From an uncultured Cryomorphaceae bacterium (GTDB taxonomy: Bacteria; Bacteroidota; Bacteroidia; Flavobacteriales; Schleiferiaceae), in assembly GCA_902614915.1 (NCBI GenBank), contig CACMMX010000007.1:1-64000 (forward strand): a DNA stretch of 64,000 nt. Direction: 5' to 3'. Below, in pieces: positions 9,570 through 17,574 of the stretch. Numbering within the stretch: the first letter of the stretch is position 1; every line of letters starts with the position of its first letter. A program made the position numbers and the translations under genes. The notes beneath the pieces are model-generated. The model made no database searches. It saw only the letters and a list, made by a program, of their open reading frames with translations, and had not been told where the DNA came from.

Positions 9570-10277
9570 ATGATAAAGAAAAGTATTTCACTCCTAATTT
9601 TATGTGCTCAATTCGCTTCTTTAAATGATTTAAAAGCGCAGCCACAAAATGACCAATTAGGTGCGTGGTATATGTATTTCTTCGATACCAACTTTAATGA
9701 CAGCCCTTGGGGTTTTCAAGGTGATATACAGCACCGCAATTGGAATATTGCTGGTGATTTAGAGCAATTACTATTACGCGGTGGTTTGACTTATTCACCT
9801 AAAACGGCGAAGATAAAATTCACTTTGGGTTATGGCAACATTAAAACAGGAGTATATGGCGAGGATAATTCAACATCAACAGAAAGCAGGATTTATCAAG
9901 AAGCATTATTTCCAGTCAAATTTGGAAACCGATTTCATACCAACCATCGCTTTCGTTACGAGCAGAGGTTGATTGAAAATCAAAATTTAAGGACTCGGTA
10001 TAGGTATAACTTTTTCGTGAATATAGCATTGAATAGGCCAGAAATGAAAAGAAACACAATTTATCTAGCCTGTTACAATGAGCTTTTCATTAATGGACAA
10101 AAAATCATTAGCAACCCAAATACTGTTGAATATTTTGATAGAAATAGGTTCTATGCTGCTTTAGGTTATGTTATTCGAAATGGACTAAAGGTTCAATTGG
10201 GTGTTATGAACCAAACTACGGATACTTATGGCAAGAATCAAATACAACTTAGTCTTCATCACTCTTTTAAAAGATAA
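9570..10277 (+). CDS. DUF2490 outer-membrane beta-barrel-like protein
   Basis: A 235-residue exported protein with a signal peptide (MIKKSISLLILCAQFASLNDLKAQ). The mature part opens with LGAWYMYFFDTNFNDSPWGF and continues with alternating aromatic strands such as IQHRNWNI, LLRGGLTYSP, HRFRYEQRL and LRTRYRYNFFVNI, ending QIQLSLHHSFKR. This pattern matches the DUF2490 family of small predicted barrels. Function is unknown. A terminal aromatic-rich strand fits outer-membrane insertion by the BAM machinery. It stands alone with gaps of about 210 and 95 bases on either side. Confidence 0.85.
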   Translation: MIKKSISLLILCAQFASLNDLKAQPQNDQLGAWYMYFFDTNFNDSPWGFQGDIQHRNWNIAGDLEQLLLRGGLTYSPKTAKIKFTLGYGNIKTGVYGEDNSTSTESRIYQEALFPVKFGNRFHTNHRFRYEQRLIENQNLRTRYRYNFFVNIALNRPEMKRNTIYLACYNELFINGQKIISNPNTVEYFDRNRFYAALGYVIRNGLKVQLGVMNQTTDTYGKNQIQLSLHHSFKR

Positions 10278-10372
10278 CACCTCCCTAGACCTATTGCTCT
10301 ATTTTTAACTTTAACTATAGAAGAATTTTATTATTTTCAAGCAAGTAAGAAGTATAAATTTTTAGATAAACT

Positions 10373-10834
10373 ATGATAACAAAAGAACAAGTAGTTACCG
10401 CGCAAAGTGAGTGGGGTGCTGGTGTAGTAAGAATTGGATCATTAAAAAATAATAGAAAGGAATGTGAGTCTTTTACGAGCGATTTCCTCGACAAACTTTA
10501 TTCATTTGAAAATGGTCCAGTTTTATTCAAGCCTACTAAATGTGCAATAGAACAATTCAGACCAACTAAGGCGGAAGCTGAATCTTATTTTATTGCTGGA
10601 GACGATCGCGCTTGTAAAGAAGATAAAGGCTTTGCAATTAACCCATGGACCAAGGTTCGTTTTGAAAACTCTAACATCATTCTCGAGGAAAATCGTGCCA
10701 TTGCCATGGGCAATTACTATTTCACAGATCTCAATGGGGACGAGGCTAAAGTGGAATATACTTTTGGATATAAATTGTCAGGCGGTCAGTTGAAAATTGA
10801 CCTGCACCACTCTTCTTTTCCTTATTCAATTTAA
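10373..10834 (+). CDS. NTF2-like small protein of unknown function
   Basis: A 153-residue soluble protein with no signal peptide. It begins with MITKEQVVTAQSEWGAGVV and has conserved-looking blocks VLFKPTKC, KGFAINPWTKVRFEN, AMGNYYFTDLNG and a C-terminal LHHSSFPYSI. I recall this pattern from bacterial proteins of similar length that are sometimes labelled phosphoribosyl-AMP cyclohydrolase although they are not HisI. The predicted alpha+beta cone fits the NTF2/SnoaL superfamily. No catalytic role can be assigned. A good hairpin terminator follows 40 bases downstream, so it ends its transcript there. Confidence 0.75.
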   Translation: MITKEQVVTAQSEWGAGVVRIGSLKNNRKECESFTSDFLDKLYSFENGPVLFKPTKCAIEQFRPTKAEAESYFIAGDDRACKEDKGFAINPWTKVRFENSNIILEENRAIAMGNYYFTDLNGDEAKVEYTFGYKLSGGQLKIDLHHSSFPYSI

Positions 10835-10873
10835 TTGAAAAAGTAACGGATATATTTCCGTTGATATCTTATG

Positions 10874-10918
10874 CAGGGTACGAAAGGCTATTTAATGCTC
10901 TTTGTACCCTGTCTTTTT
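10874..10918 (+). terminator. Rho-independent terminator
   Basis: CAGGGTAC at 10874-10881 pairs perfectly with GTACCCTG at 10904-10911. Pairing extends inward through GAAAG/CTTT with one bulge, and the run TCTTTTT follows at once. It ends transcription of the NTF2-like gene and isolates the metal-responsive-looking region downstream. Confidence 0.75.
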
Positions 10919-10963
10919 GCAGCTTAATCGAGAAAATAATGCCTGTGCTTAGATAAACATCTC

Positions 10964-10990
10964 ATTAAATGCAACACAGTTGCATTTAAT
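10964..10990. promoter_or_regulatory. Perfect 11-bp palindrome, candidate Fur/Zur-type operator
   Basis: ATTAAATGCAA at 10964-10974 and TTGCATTTAAT at 10980-10990 are exact reverse complements around CACAG. The right arm contains the TTG of the likely -33 element of the MerC gene promoter, so a bound protein would block polymerase. Size, symmetry and position fit a Fur-family dimer (Fur, Zur or Nur); the link to zinc is inference from the MerC gene. There is no T-run after it, so it is not a terminator. Confidence 0.55.
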
Positions 10991-11008
10991 AAAATATTGC
11001 TATTTTCA
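10980..11008 (+). promoter_or_regulatory. Putative promoter of the MerC-like gene
   Basis: TTG at 10980-10982 and TATTTTCA at 11001-11008 are 18 bases apart, a reasonable if imperfect match to the phylum promoter. The -33 element sits inside the palindrome's right arm. AAGGAG at about 11023-11028 is a recognisable ribosome binding site before the ATG at 11034. Confidence 0.4.
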
Positions 11009-11033
11009 CCTTTGTAAAATTTAAGGAGAAGAC

Positions 11034-11441
11034 ATGTTCATATCGCGCAACAGACTGGTCTCGGATGTAATTGGAGCATCGGCAAGTGCCCTTTGTTTTA
11101 TTCATTGTTTAGCAACGCCATTTTTATTTGTCGCCAAAGCCTGTTCGGCAGCCTGCTGTTCTCATGAAGGGGTCCCATCATGGTGGAAGACCGTTGATTA
11201 CATTTTCTTGTTTATTTCTTTCATTGCCATTTACTACACTTCAAAATCATCAACGATGAATTGGATTAAATATATACTTTGGTCAGCGTGGACTTTATTA
11301 TTTGTCGGTCTTTTGAATGAAATATTACAATTATTACCGCTTCCAGAATCATTTATTTACTTCCCTGCTGTAACATTGATTTCAGTACATCTTTATAATT
11401 TAAAGTTTCATAGGAATCATAAAGAAAACTGCTGCGTATAA
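11034..11441 (+). CDS. MerC-domain inner-membrane metal protein
   Basis: A 135-residue protein with four hydrophobic helices, as in the MerC family first known from mercury-resistance operons. Helix 1 holds the pair in ALCFIHCLATPF, the family's metal-binding cysteines. The first loop is Cys/His-rich (ACSAACCSHEG), and the protein ends in ENCCV. No merA, merR, merT or merP is nearby, so mercury transport is unlikely to be the main role. Family members in marine Bacteroidota are often next to Fur-family regulators, and the perfect palindrome directly upstream suggests metal-responsive control. The substrate (zinc or another soft metal) is inference. The start is supported by AAGGAG six bases before ATG. 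Confidence 0.88.
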   Translation: MFISRNRLVSDVIGASASALCFIHCLATPFLFVAKACSAACCSHEGVPSWWKTVDYIFLFISFIAIYYTSKSSTMNWIKYILWSAWTLLFVGLLNEILQLLPLPESFIYFPAVTLISVHLYNLKFHRNHKENCCV

Positions 11442-11589
11442 TCTTTGGAAGGGCGAAGTACTTACTCTGACTTTAATTAAATTACCGTAACTTCTATTCT
11501 AGTAATCATTAACTGTTGATTATTATCAGGAAGTTATTAGATAAATAGATTTCTCAACAGATTGACCAAAACTGTAATCGTAGAATTGT

Positions 11590-12765
11590 ATGAGTACCAT
11601 ATCTTTTAAAAATAAATACCTTATAATCTGCAGTATAATTGTCTTGGTCAAAACTCACGCAGTAGGTCAAGGTTTAAGTGATATTTCCTTTGGAACAGAT
11701 TCTACTTTTGACGTAATCACTTGGAATGTAGAGTGGTTTCCTAAAAATGGATTGAACACTGTTGATTCCGTAAATAAAATTATCCGAGCACTGAATGCAG
11801 ATATAATAGGGCTGCAGGAAATAGATGATACGAGCCTATGCAGACAAATGATTAATGACATCCCCGGCTACGAACTCTTTATGGATGACGAGTGGTTCGG
11901 TGGACTCGCCTATGTGTATAATTCAAATTCTGTAACCGTTCATTCCATCTATAAAATTTACGACACAGCACCGTATTGGAATACATTCCCTAGATCGCCA
12001 TTAGTTATTGAGTTAACTCATAATGGAGAGCATTACATCGTAATAAATAATCACTATAAATGCTGCGGTGACGGCATTCTAGATATGGGGAATACTTCTG
12101 ATGAAGAGTATAGGCGTTACCAGGCCAATACACTTTTAAAACAGTATATCACCTCCAACTTTGATACCAATAACGTTCTTGTCATTGGCGATTTGAATGA
12201 TTTAATCAACGAGCCGAGTGCAAATAATGTTTTTGACATGTTTATCAACGATTCCAGCGCCTACTATTTTGCGGATTCTGATATTGCCTCAGGCCCCTCA
12301 TCTAGCTGGTCTTTTCCAAATTGGCCGTCACATCTAGATCATATATTGATTACAAATGAGCTGTTTCAAGCATTTGCTCATCCCCATTCCCAAATTCAAA
12401 CCATTAAAGTCGACGACTATTTTTCCGCCGGTTTTCCCGATTATGATTACTATGTTTCAGATCACAGACCCGTTGGTATCAAGATTAAGCATAATTCAAA
12501 AGACATTGGTGTCATCGCTGCGAATAAATCTCATTTAAAGATATCACCAAACCCCTCCAGCGAATGGATACAAATAGATTTAACTGCTTTTAGCGGAGTA
12601 ACAACGATTACTATTAGTGATATTAATGGAAAGATTATTCATTTGGCAAAATATCAAGGAGGACAGCTGCTTGATTATCACTTCAAAGGTTTACCTGGAT
12701 TATATTTTTTAAGTGCCGAATCAGGTAAATTGAAGTCAAGAGTAAAGTGGTTGAAACGCTATTAA
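11590..12765 (+). CDS. Exported endonuclease/exonuclease/phosphatase with T9SS tail
   Basis: A 391-residue secreted enzyme. Residues 1-26 form a signal peptide. Residues about 35-300 are an EEP (DNase I-like) domain with a full catalytic set: ITWNVEWF (Asn), GLQEID (Glu77, metal), NNHYKC (His), IGDLND (Asp/Asn), SHLDHIL and YVSDHRP (His292). The C-terminal 80 residues form a type A type IX secretion domain, with ISPNPSSEWIQIDL, ISDINGKII and a final strand ending VKWLKRY. The protein should cross the outer membrane and be released or anchored there. Substrate could be extracellular DNA, a phosphoester lipid or an inositol-type phosphate; the sequence does not decide. It is monocistronic. Confidence 0.9.
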   Translation: MSTISFKNKYLIICSIIVLVKTHAVGQGLSDISFGTDSTFDVITWNVEWFPKNGLNTVDSVNKIIRALNADIIGLQEIDDTSLCRQMINDIPGYELFMDDEWFGGLAYVYNSNSVTVHSIYKIYDTAPYWNTFPRSPLVIELTHNGEHYIVINNHYKCCGDGILDMGNTSDEEYRRYQANTLLKQYITSNFDTNNVLVIGDLNDLINEPSANNVFDMFINDSSAYYFADSDIASGPSSSWSFPNWPSHLDHILITNELFQAFAHPHSQIQTIKVDDYFSAGFPDYDYYVSDHRPVGIKIKHNSKDIGVIAANKSHLKISPNPSSEWIQIDLTAFSGVTTITISDINGKIIHLAKYQGGQLLDYHFKGLPGLYFLSAESGKLKSRVKWLKRY

Positions 12766-13108
12766 TCCTTCAAGGGTAAAAAATCCTAATGTATTGTTAG
12801 ATGGGTGAATATTTATTCAAAACTCTAAAATATAAAGGATCAAACTTATCTAATCCTTACCTTTTATCTTCTTAGCAGTCATATTCTTCTAGGATGGTTG
12901 GCAGTTCCAACTTCAATATGCTCATTGATGCTATCCAAGATAATCGCTTTACCATTCAAGTGATAAAGCATGACTAAATTTATTCCCTTGTACTTTATTA
13001 AATGCTTCACTTGTGAACATATAATTGTTACGTTCTAATCATTGAATAGCATAAATAGAGGCAATCATTATACTATATTGGAGTTGATTAATTCCTTTAG
13101 ATGAATCA
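12766..13108. other. 343-base region without a convincing gene
   Basis: A+T-rich gap between the secreted nuclease and the SGNH-like lipoprotein. The only item seen is a short frame on the minus strand (12879-13034) whose last 30 codons begin with ATG. It has no signal or recognised motif and is treated as uncertain. No hairpin followed by T's was found. Confidence 0.5.
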
Positions 13109-13948
13109 ATGAAAAAATTTACACTCTATTTAATTACCCTAATCGCTTTAATGACATCATGTAAGGAGAATAAAGGAGTAGAGAATCCTCAAGGTAAGAA
13201 CCTGTTGCTTATTGGTAACAGCTTCTTTCGGCCATACGCAGAAAAACTGAATGCTATTGCACTAGCAACTGATTTTGAAAATCATAATAGTACCATCATT
13301 TTTAGAGGCGGTAGTAACGGGAGAGCTATAAATTTTTGGAGGGATTCAACAACCTCTGAACATAAGGCTATCAAAGCAGCCCTTGACCAAGGTAATATTG
13401 ATATATTCGGAATGACTTCAGGTCATGATACTAATGATTATACGGAAGGGTTCAGCGCGTGGATAGCTTATGCATTGCAAAACAATCCAGACCTCACTGT
13501 TTTTATATCTATTTCCACCATTGATTATCCAGATTATTGGGATACAACTGCATTGCAATATGGTTTCAACACCATTGAGGAATTATACGACCATTATGTG
13601 ACCGATAGAATTCATGAAAACATCGTAGATTCATTACGATTGGAGTTTCCGAATACTACAATTTTTACGATTCCAACAGGCTGGGCAACGTTCCAATTAC
13701 ATGAAATGTGGAAAGACTCACTACTCTTGGACAACATCAACAGAATGGGCCCACTTTCAACCTCCATTTTTACTGATACAAAGGGCCACCAAGGCAATAT
13801 TGTAAGAGAAACAGGGGGGCTAATTTGGATGAATAGTATTTATAATTATGACTTGTCATCTAGTACGTACAATACAGGTTTCCAAACGGACCTGCATGAT
13901 GTAGCTATACAGATTGTAAATAATCATGACTCAAATTACAAGCAATAG
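13109..13948 (+). CDS. SGNH-like lipoprotein
   Basis: A 279-residue protein starting MKKFTLYLITLIALMTSCKE, a lipoprotein signal with Cys at residue 18. The mature part has features of SGNH/GDSL-type hydrolases: LLLIGNSFFRPYAEKL holds a GNS block I serine, IFRGGSNGRAIN fits the block II glycine, and GMTSGHDTND may be block III. A late Asp/His pair is less clear (DTKGHQG). Members remove acyl or acetyl groups from sugars, lipids or peptides. The catalytic assignment is tentative. The CotH kinase gene starts six bases after its stop, so the two are almost certainly translated from one mRNA and probably act together outside the cytoplasm. Confidence 0.75.
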   Translation: MKKFTLYLITLIALMTSCKENKGVENPQGKNLLLIGNSFFRPYAEKLNAIALATDFENHNSTIIFRGGSNGRAINFWRDSTTSEHKAIKAALDQGNIDIFGMTSGHDTNDYTEGFSAWIAYALQNNPDLTVFISISTIDYPDYWDTTALQYGFNTIEELYDHYVTDRIHENIVDSLRLEFPNTTIFTIPTGWATFQLHEMWKDSLLLDNINRMGPLSTSIFTDTKGHQGNIVRETGGLIWMNSIYNYDLSSSTYNTGFQTDLHDVAIQIVNNHDSNYKQ

Positions 13949-13954
13949 ATATTT

Positions 13955-15373
13955 ATGCGAAACATTACATTTTTTTTGGGTATAATTCTCGCTTTGAATG
14001 CAGTAAATGGTCAATCTATTGTCCATCCTGGAAATAATGAAGCGTTTATTCAAAATGAAATTGCTGAAGTTCACATTCAACTGCATCCTAACGACCTAAT
14101 CAGTTTGCTTAATGATAGTTTATATAGCGATTATCATTTCCCTGCCACCTTTGAATATTTTTCTTCGAACTATTCTGATACCATTCAAAATGTAGGGTTT
14201 CGTGTTAGGGGGAATACTTCTAGAAATGCCCACAAGAAAGGATTTAAGGTGTCCTTCAACGAATATACTTCTGGTCAAAAGTTTAAGGGAATAGAAAAGA
14301 TGAATCTTATAGGTCAACATAACGACCCTTCATTACTACGTTATTGGATGAGCTTAACCACGTTGACCAATAACGCTCTGGTAAGCTCCAGAGCTAGTTT
14401 TGTAAAACTGTATATAAACAGCCAGTACAAAGGGGTTTATTTAAATGTGGAACATATAGACGATGAATTTCTTCAAAAGAGGTTCCCGGGAGATGATGAA
14501 GGTAACTTATACAAATGCACTTGGGGAGCCGATCTCAAATATGAAGGAAACAATCCTTCCGATTACTATGGTCCTTATGAGCTAAAGACTAATAAATCTA
14601 CGAATGATTATTCTGAATTAATTCAATTCATAAATACTCTCAATAACGTTAGTGCCACGGATTTCCCCTGCTTTATTGAGGATAATTTTGAAGTGAATCT
14701 GTACCTAAAAACCCTCGCAGCTGAAATCTTAATTGGACATTGGGACGGTTATGCCTACAACAACAATAACTACTATCTGTATCAAAAACCTTCAGACGGG
14801 AAATTCGTCTTTATAGAGTATGATATGGACAATACCTTTGGTATTGATTGGACCGGTATTGACTGGTCAAACAGAGATTTAAACTCTTGGCACAACACGA
14901 ACAGACCTCTCATTGAACGCTTACTTTCTTACCCGTTTTACAAGGATGTATTTAATTCTTATCTGGATAATATGCTATTCGGTTTAAATACCTCATCTTG
15001 GTATAGTAATCTTCAACAAAAACAATTAGAAATCAGCAATGCCGTTCAATCGGACCCTTATTATTCTTTGGATTATGGGTTCCAATATACTGATTTTTTG
15101 CATGCAATAGATTCTAGCTATGGAGCACATGTAAAAAAGGGTGTTGCGGAATACCTTAATGGGCGGATCAATAGTGGCCTAAATCAGATTCAGATTACAG
15201 GAAATCAAAACCACCCCTGCTTAAGTTCAATAGAGGACTTGAAGCGTCCGGGTAAAAAATTGGTGAAAGTCGTTGACTTCTACGGCAGAGAAACTACATT
15301 CAAAGCAAATGTTCCCTTAATTTACATTTATAGTGACGGCACCGTTGAAAAAGTTGTTTTTGTCAATGAATAA
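13955..15373 (+). CDS. CotH-family protein kinase-like secreted protein
   Basis: A 472-residue exported protein with a signal peptide ending near QS (residue 21). The CotH domain covers about 28-390: FRVRGNTSRNAHKKGFKVSF supplies the early basic motif, AEILIGHWDGYAYNNNNYYL the middle block, and FIEYDMDNTFG (about 287-297) the predicted metal-binding acidic motif. CotH proteins are atypical Ser/Thr kinases known from Bacillus spore coats. Bacteroidota relatives are secreted and uncharacterised. The last 45 residues do not look like the usual T9SS type A domain but form a compact tail (KLVKVVDFYGRET, then PLIYIYSDGTVEKVVF). It is paired with the upstream SGNH-like lipoprotein. Confidence 0.88.
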   Translation: MRNITFFLGIILALNAVNGQSIVHPGNNEAFIQNEIAEVHIQLHPNDLISLLNDSLYSDYHFPATFEYFSSNYSDTIQNVGFRVRGNTSRNAHKKGFKVSFNEYTSGQKFKGIEKMNLIGQHNDPSLLRYWMSLTTLTNNALVSSRASFVKLYINSQYKGVYLNVEHIDDEFLQKRFPGDDEGNLYKCTWGADLKYEGNNPSDYYGPYELKTNKSTNDYSELIQFINTLNNVSATDFPCFIEDNFEVNLYLKTLAAEILIGHWDGYAYNNNNYYLYQKPSDGKFVFIEYDMDNTFGIDWTGIDWSNRDLNSWHNTNRPLIERLLSYPFYKDVFNSYLDNMLFGLNTSSWYSNLQQKQLEISNAVQSDPYYSLDYGFQYTDFLHAIDSSYGAHVKKGVAEYLNGRINSGLNQIQITGNQNHPCLSSIEDLKRPGKKLVKVVDFYGRETTFKANVPLIYIYSDGTVEKVVFVNE

Positions 15374-15489
15374 ATTCCCCCTTACCGATTAGAATAAACT
15401 GCTATTAAAAATTCCTTTCGCAATGTTATCCGTATTGGCTTTGTCAAAGCTTAATAATTGAGTGGCGCGCAAATCAAGAACTATTTAAA

Positions 15490-16722
15490 ATGACCCCTAA
15501 TCGGAAGCGTAACATTTATTTTAGTATTGCTCTCGGCCTAATCACGATGCTGATTACAAATGTCTCAGGGCAAACCATAACAAATGAAGGAGCTACGCCT
15601 TTTGATTTTCAATCAAACCTAAAAAGGCTTCAAAAAGGTTCTATTTCCTCTTTATCATTAGCTTTAATGGATTCTGTTCCAATAGTGACCTTTATGCTGG
15701 AAAAAATAGACGAGCGTGACCAACGTAGAAATCCATCAGGGTATTTAAATCCCAAATTCTTCAAGGCAATTACAAGGCAAAATATTCAAGAGGTTACCAA
15801 AAATTACGTTCTGTTAGTGGTGATTGACAAGTTTGGTCAGCGAAGAGCCGTGACTTTGACACTTGATGGCGTACCTATTGAAAGCATATTACTTAACGAT
15901 CAATTATACTATACCGGTAGTATTACTCATGAAGTAGAATCAAGAAGGTATTCGCCTTCTATTCCCTATTTCTATGACCGAATTTCTCATGAATTTGTGT
16001 TCTCGACCATTTTTAAGATCATAAGTCCTCAAGAAAACAACCCTTTGGAGGATCTACATTTTCATGATGATGAAACAACAAATATCTGCCGTGTTGCCGT
16101 GAGTTCACAGGGACGTTTTAGCGACGCCCGAATTAATCAGGTAAATAGCCCAAGTATTACTTCTGAAAGATTCGTTCTAACCTCACCATTTTTCAATGAA
16201 TTATCCGACCCAAGTGATGAGTTTGATTATAAGAAACGTGGTGACAGTTTGACCATTTATCTGAACCGGGATAAATCTTTACAACTACTCGGTTATGATA
16301 CTTTGTTTGGGGCCGCAACGCTTAGACTAATGCCTTTAAAGCCTGGAACTTTCATCGTCTCGCAGCAATATAAAAGCACATTTAAAATCAACGGTGATGG
16401 TGATTTTTACGATCTTAAATCACCAGCGTATACGTCAGCATGGAAGAAGCTAACACTTGAATATGATCTCTTTGATATTGCCAAATATATTGACGAGGAG
16501 CAATCTACAATGTCTAAAATTACCGCGAAGAATTTCAGGAAATTAGTCAAAACACACTGCGGGAATTACCATTACCAATTTGTAAAACAAATTCGTAAGA
16601 ATGAAGAAATCGCAATATATTATTCAATAAGTCAAATCGTCCTAAAAATCGACTATCAACCCTTTGATAGTGAGGAATTTTTTACCAATTACGTAGTTTT
16701 CGAGCTTGACCGTTGTCGCTAA
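15490..16722 (+). CDS. Secreted protein of unknown function
   Basis: A 410-residue protein with a signal peptide (residues 1-28, ending VSGQ). I recognise no family. The mature part is mixed strand and helix. Observable features are a basic segment DERDQRRNPSGYL near 75, a His/Asp-rich turn DLHFHDDETTNIC near 195, and a long charged C-terminal third. There are only two cysteines plus the penultimate one. No lipobox, membrane segment or T9SS tail is evident, so a periplasmic location is the simplest guess. It lies 116 bases after the CotH gene in the same direction and is the last gene of the accessory segment. Confidence 0.7.
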   Translation: MTPNRKRNIYFSIALGLITMLITNVSGQTITNEGATPFDFQSNLKRLQKGSISSLSLALMDSVPIVTFMLEKIDERDQRRNPSGYLNPKFFKAITRQNIQEVTKNYVLLVVIDKFGQRRAVTLTLDGVPIESILLNDQLYYTGSITHEVESRRYSPSIPYFYDRISHEFVFSTIFKIISPQENNPLEDLHFHDDETTNICRVAVSSQGRFSDARINQVNSPSITSERFVLTSPFFNELSDPSDEFDYKKRGDSLTIYLNRDKSLQLLGYDTLFGAATLRLMPLKPGTFIVSQQYKSTFKINGDGDFYDLKSPAYTSAWKKLTLEYDLFDIAKYIDEEQSTMSKITAKNFRKLVKTHCGNYHYQFVKQIRKNEEIAIYYSISQIVLKIDYQPFDSEEFFTNYVVFELDRCR

Positions 16723-16760
16723 GTTCAATATTAGCCTCCTCTTCTTCCGAACCGATTCGC

Positions 16761-16768
16761 TACATTTG
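16761..16768 (+). promoter_or_regulatory. -7 promoter element of the kds operon
   Basis: TACATTTG is an exact match to the Bacteroidota -7 consensus TAnnTTTG, 56 bases before the kdsA ATG. No TTG stands at the right distance upstream, so the -33 element is weak or absent. Confidence 0.4.
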
Positions 16769-16824
16769 ATACTTATTGAAGAACACATTCATTGTACTCT
16801 TCTCCAAACCGAAGTAAGTAAAAC

Positions 16825-17574
16825 ATGAAAATCATTGCTGGACCTTGCGTCATTGAAAGTGAAAAGTTGCTGCGTGAAGTAGCGCAGGAACTTGTTCGTA
16901 TTAGAGCAACCTATGATGATTTGGAGGTATACTTTAAAGCAAGTTTTGACAAAGCCAACAGAACGAGCCTTAGCAGTTTTAGAGGTCCTGGTATTGAACA
17001 AGGCGTAGCCATGCTGGAAAACATTCGGGAGGAGTTTGGCCTGCCCATTACCACAGATTTTCATACAGCCGAGCAAATTGTTGAATACGGACATCGTGTT
17101 GATATCGTTCAAATTCCTGCGTTTTTATGTCGCCAGACAGACATGCTGATTGCAGCTGGCAACACTGGTAAAATTGTAAATATCAAGAAGGCACAATTTC
17201 TCAATGCAGAAAAAATGAAGTTTGTTGTAGACAAAGTAAAGTCTACAGGAAATCAGAAGGTATGGCTTACAGAACGAGGTACCCTATATGGTCCTCGTGA
17301 GTTAGTTGTTGATTTTAGAAACATCCAAAAGTTAAGTGCATGGACTGATCATGTTGTGATGGACTGTACACATGCCGCTCAAGAAACGCATGGCAATAAT
17401 GGTAAAACTGATGGTAATCGGGCCTACGTTCCCTATTTCGCACAAACGGCGAAGCTTTGGGGGGCTAATGCCTATTTCTTGGAAACCCACCCCAATCCCG
17501 ATCAAGGTCTCTCTGACGGGCCCAATATGCTCGCGCTTTCTGATTTGGATGCACTTGTTAAATCGCTGTTATGA
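16825..17574 (+). CDS. kdsA: 3-deoxy-8-phosphooctulonate synthase
   Basis: A 249-residue enzyme that condenses arabinose-5-phosphate and phosphoenolpyruvate into Kdo-8-phosphate for the lipopolysaccharide inner core. Family motifs are IIAGPCVIES at the N-terminus, FKASFDKANRTSLSSFRGPG (the substrate-binding Lys and the NRSS-like loop), IPAFLCRQTDML, WLTERGTLYG and the C-terminal ETHPNPDQGLSDGPNML. The cysteine of IAGPCVIE may indicate the metal-dependent class, but this is not decided. The ATG of kdsC lies in the last codons (ATGA overlap), so the two are translationally coupled. It heads a complete Kdo-precursor operon. Confidence 0.96.
   Translation: MKIIAGPCVIESEKLLREVAQELVRIRATYDDLEVYFKASFDKANRTSLSSFRGPGIEQGVAMLENIREEFGLPITTDFHTAEQIVEYGHRVDIVQIPAFLCRQTDMLIAAGNTGKIVNIKKAQFLNAEKMKFVVDKVKSTGNQKVWLTERGTLYGPRELVVDFRNIQKLSAWTDHVVMDCTHAAQETHGNNGKTDGNRAYVPYFAQTAKLWGANAYFLETHPNPDQGLSDGPNMLALSDLDALVKSLL

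Noticed and set aside
12879-13034. Short minus-strand frame ending in a 30-codon ATG-initiated stretch
   Set aside because: It reads somewhat like protein (LDSINEHIEVGTANHP), but it is too short, has no ribosome binding site and no family I can name.
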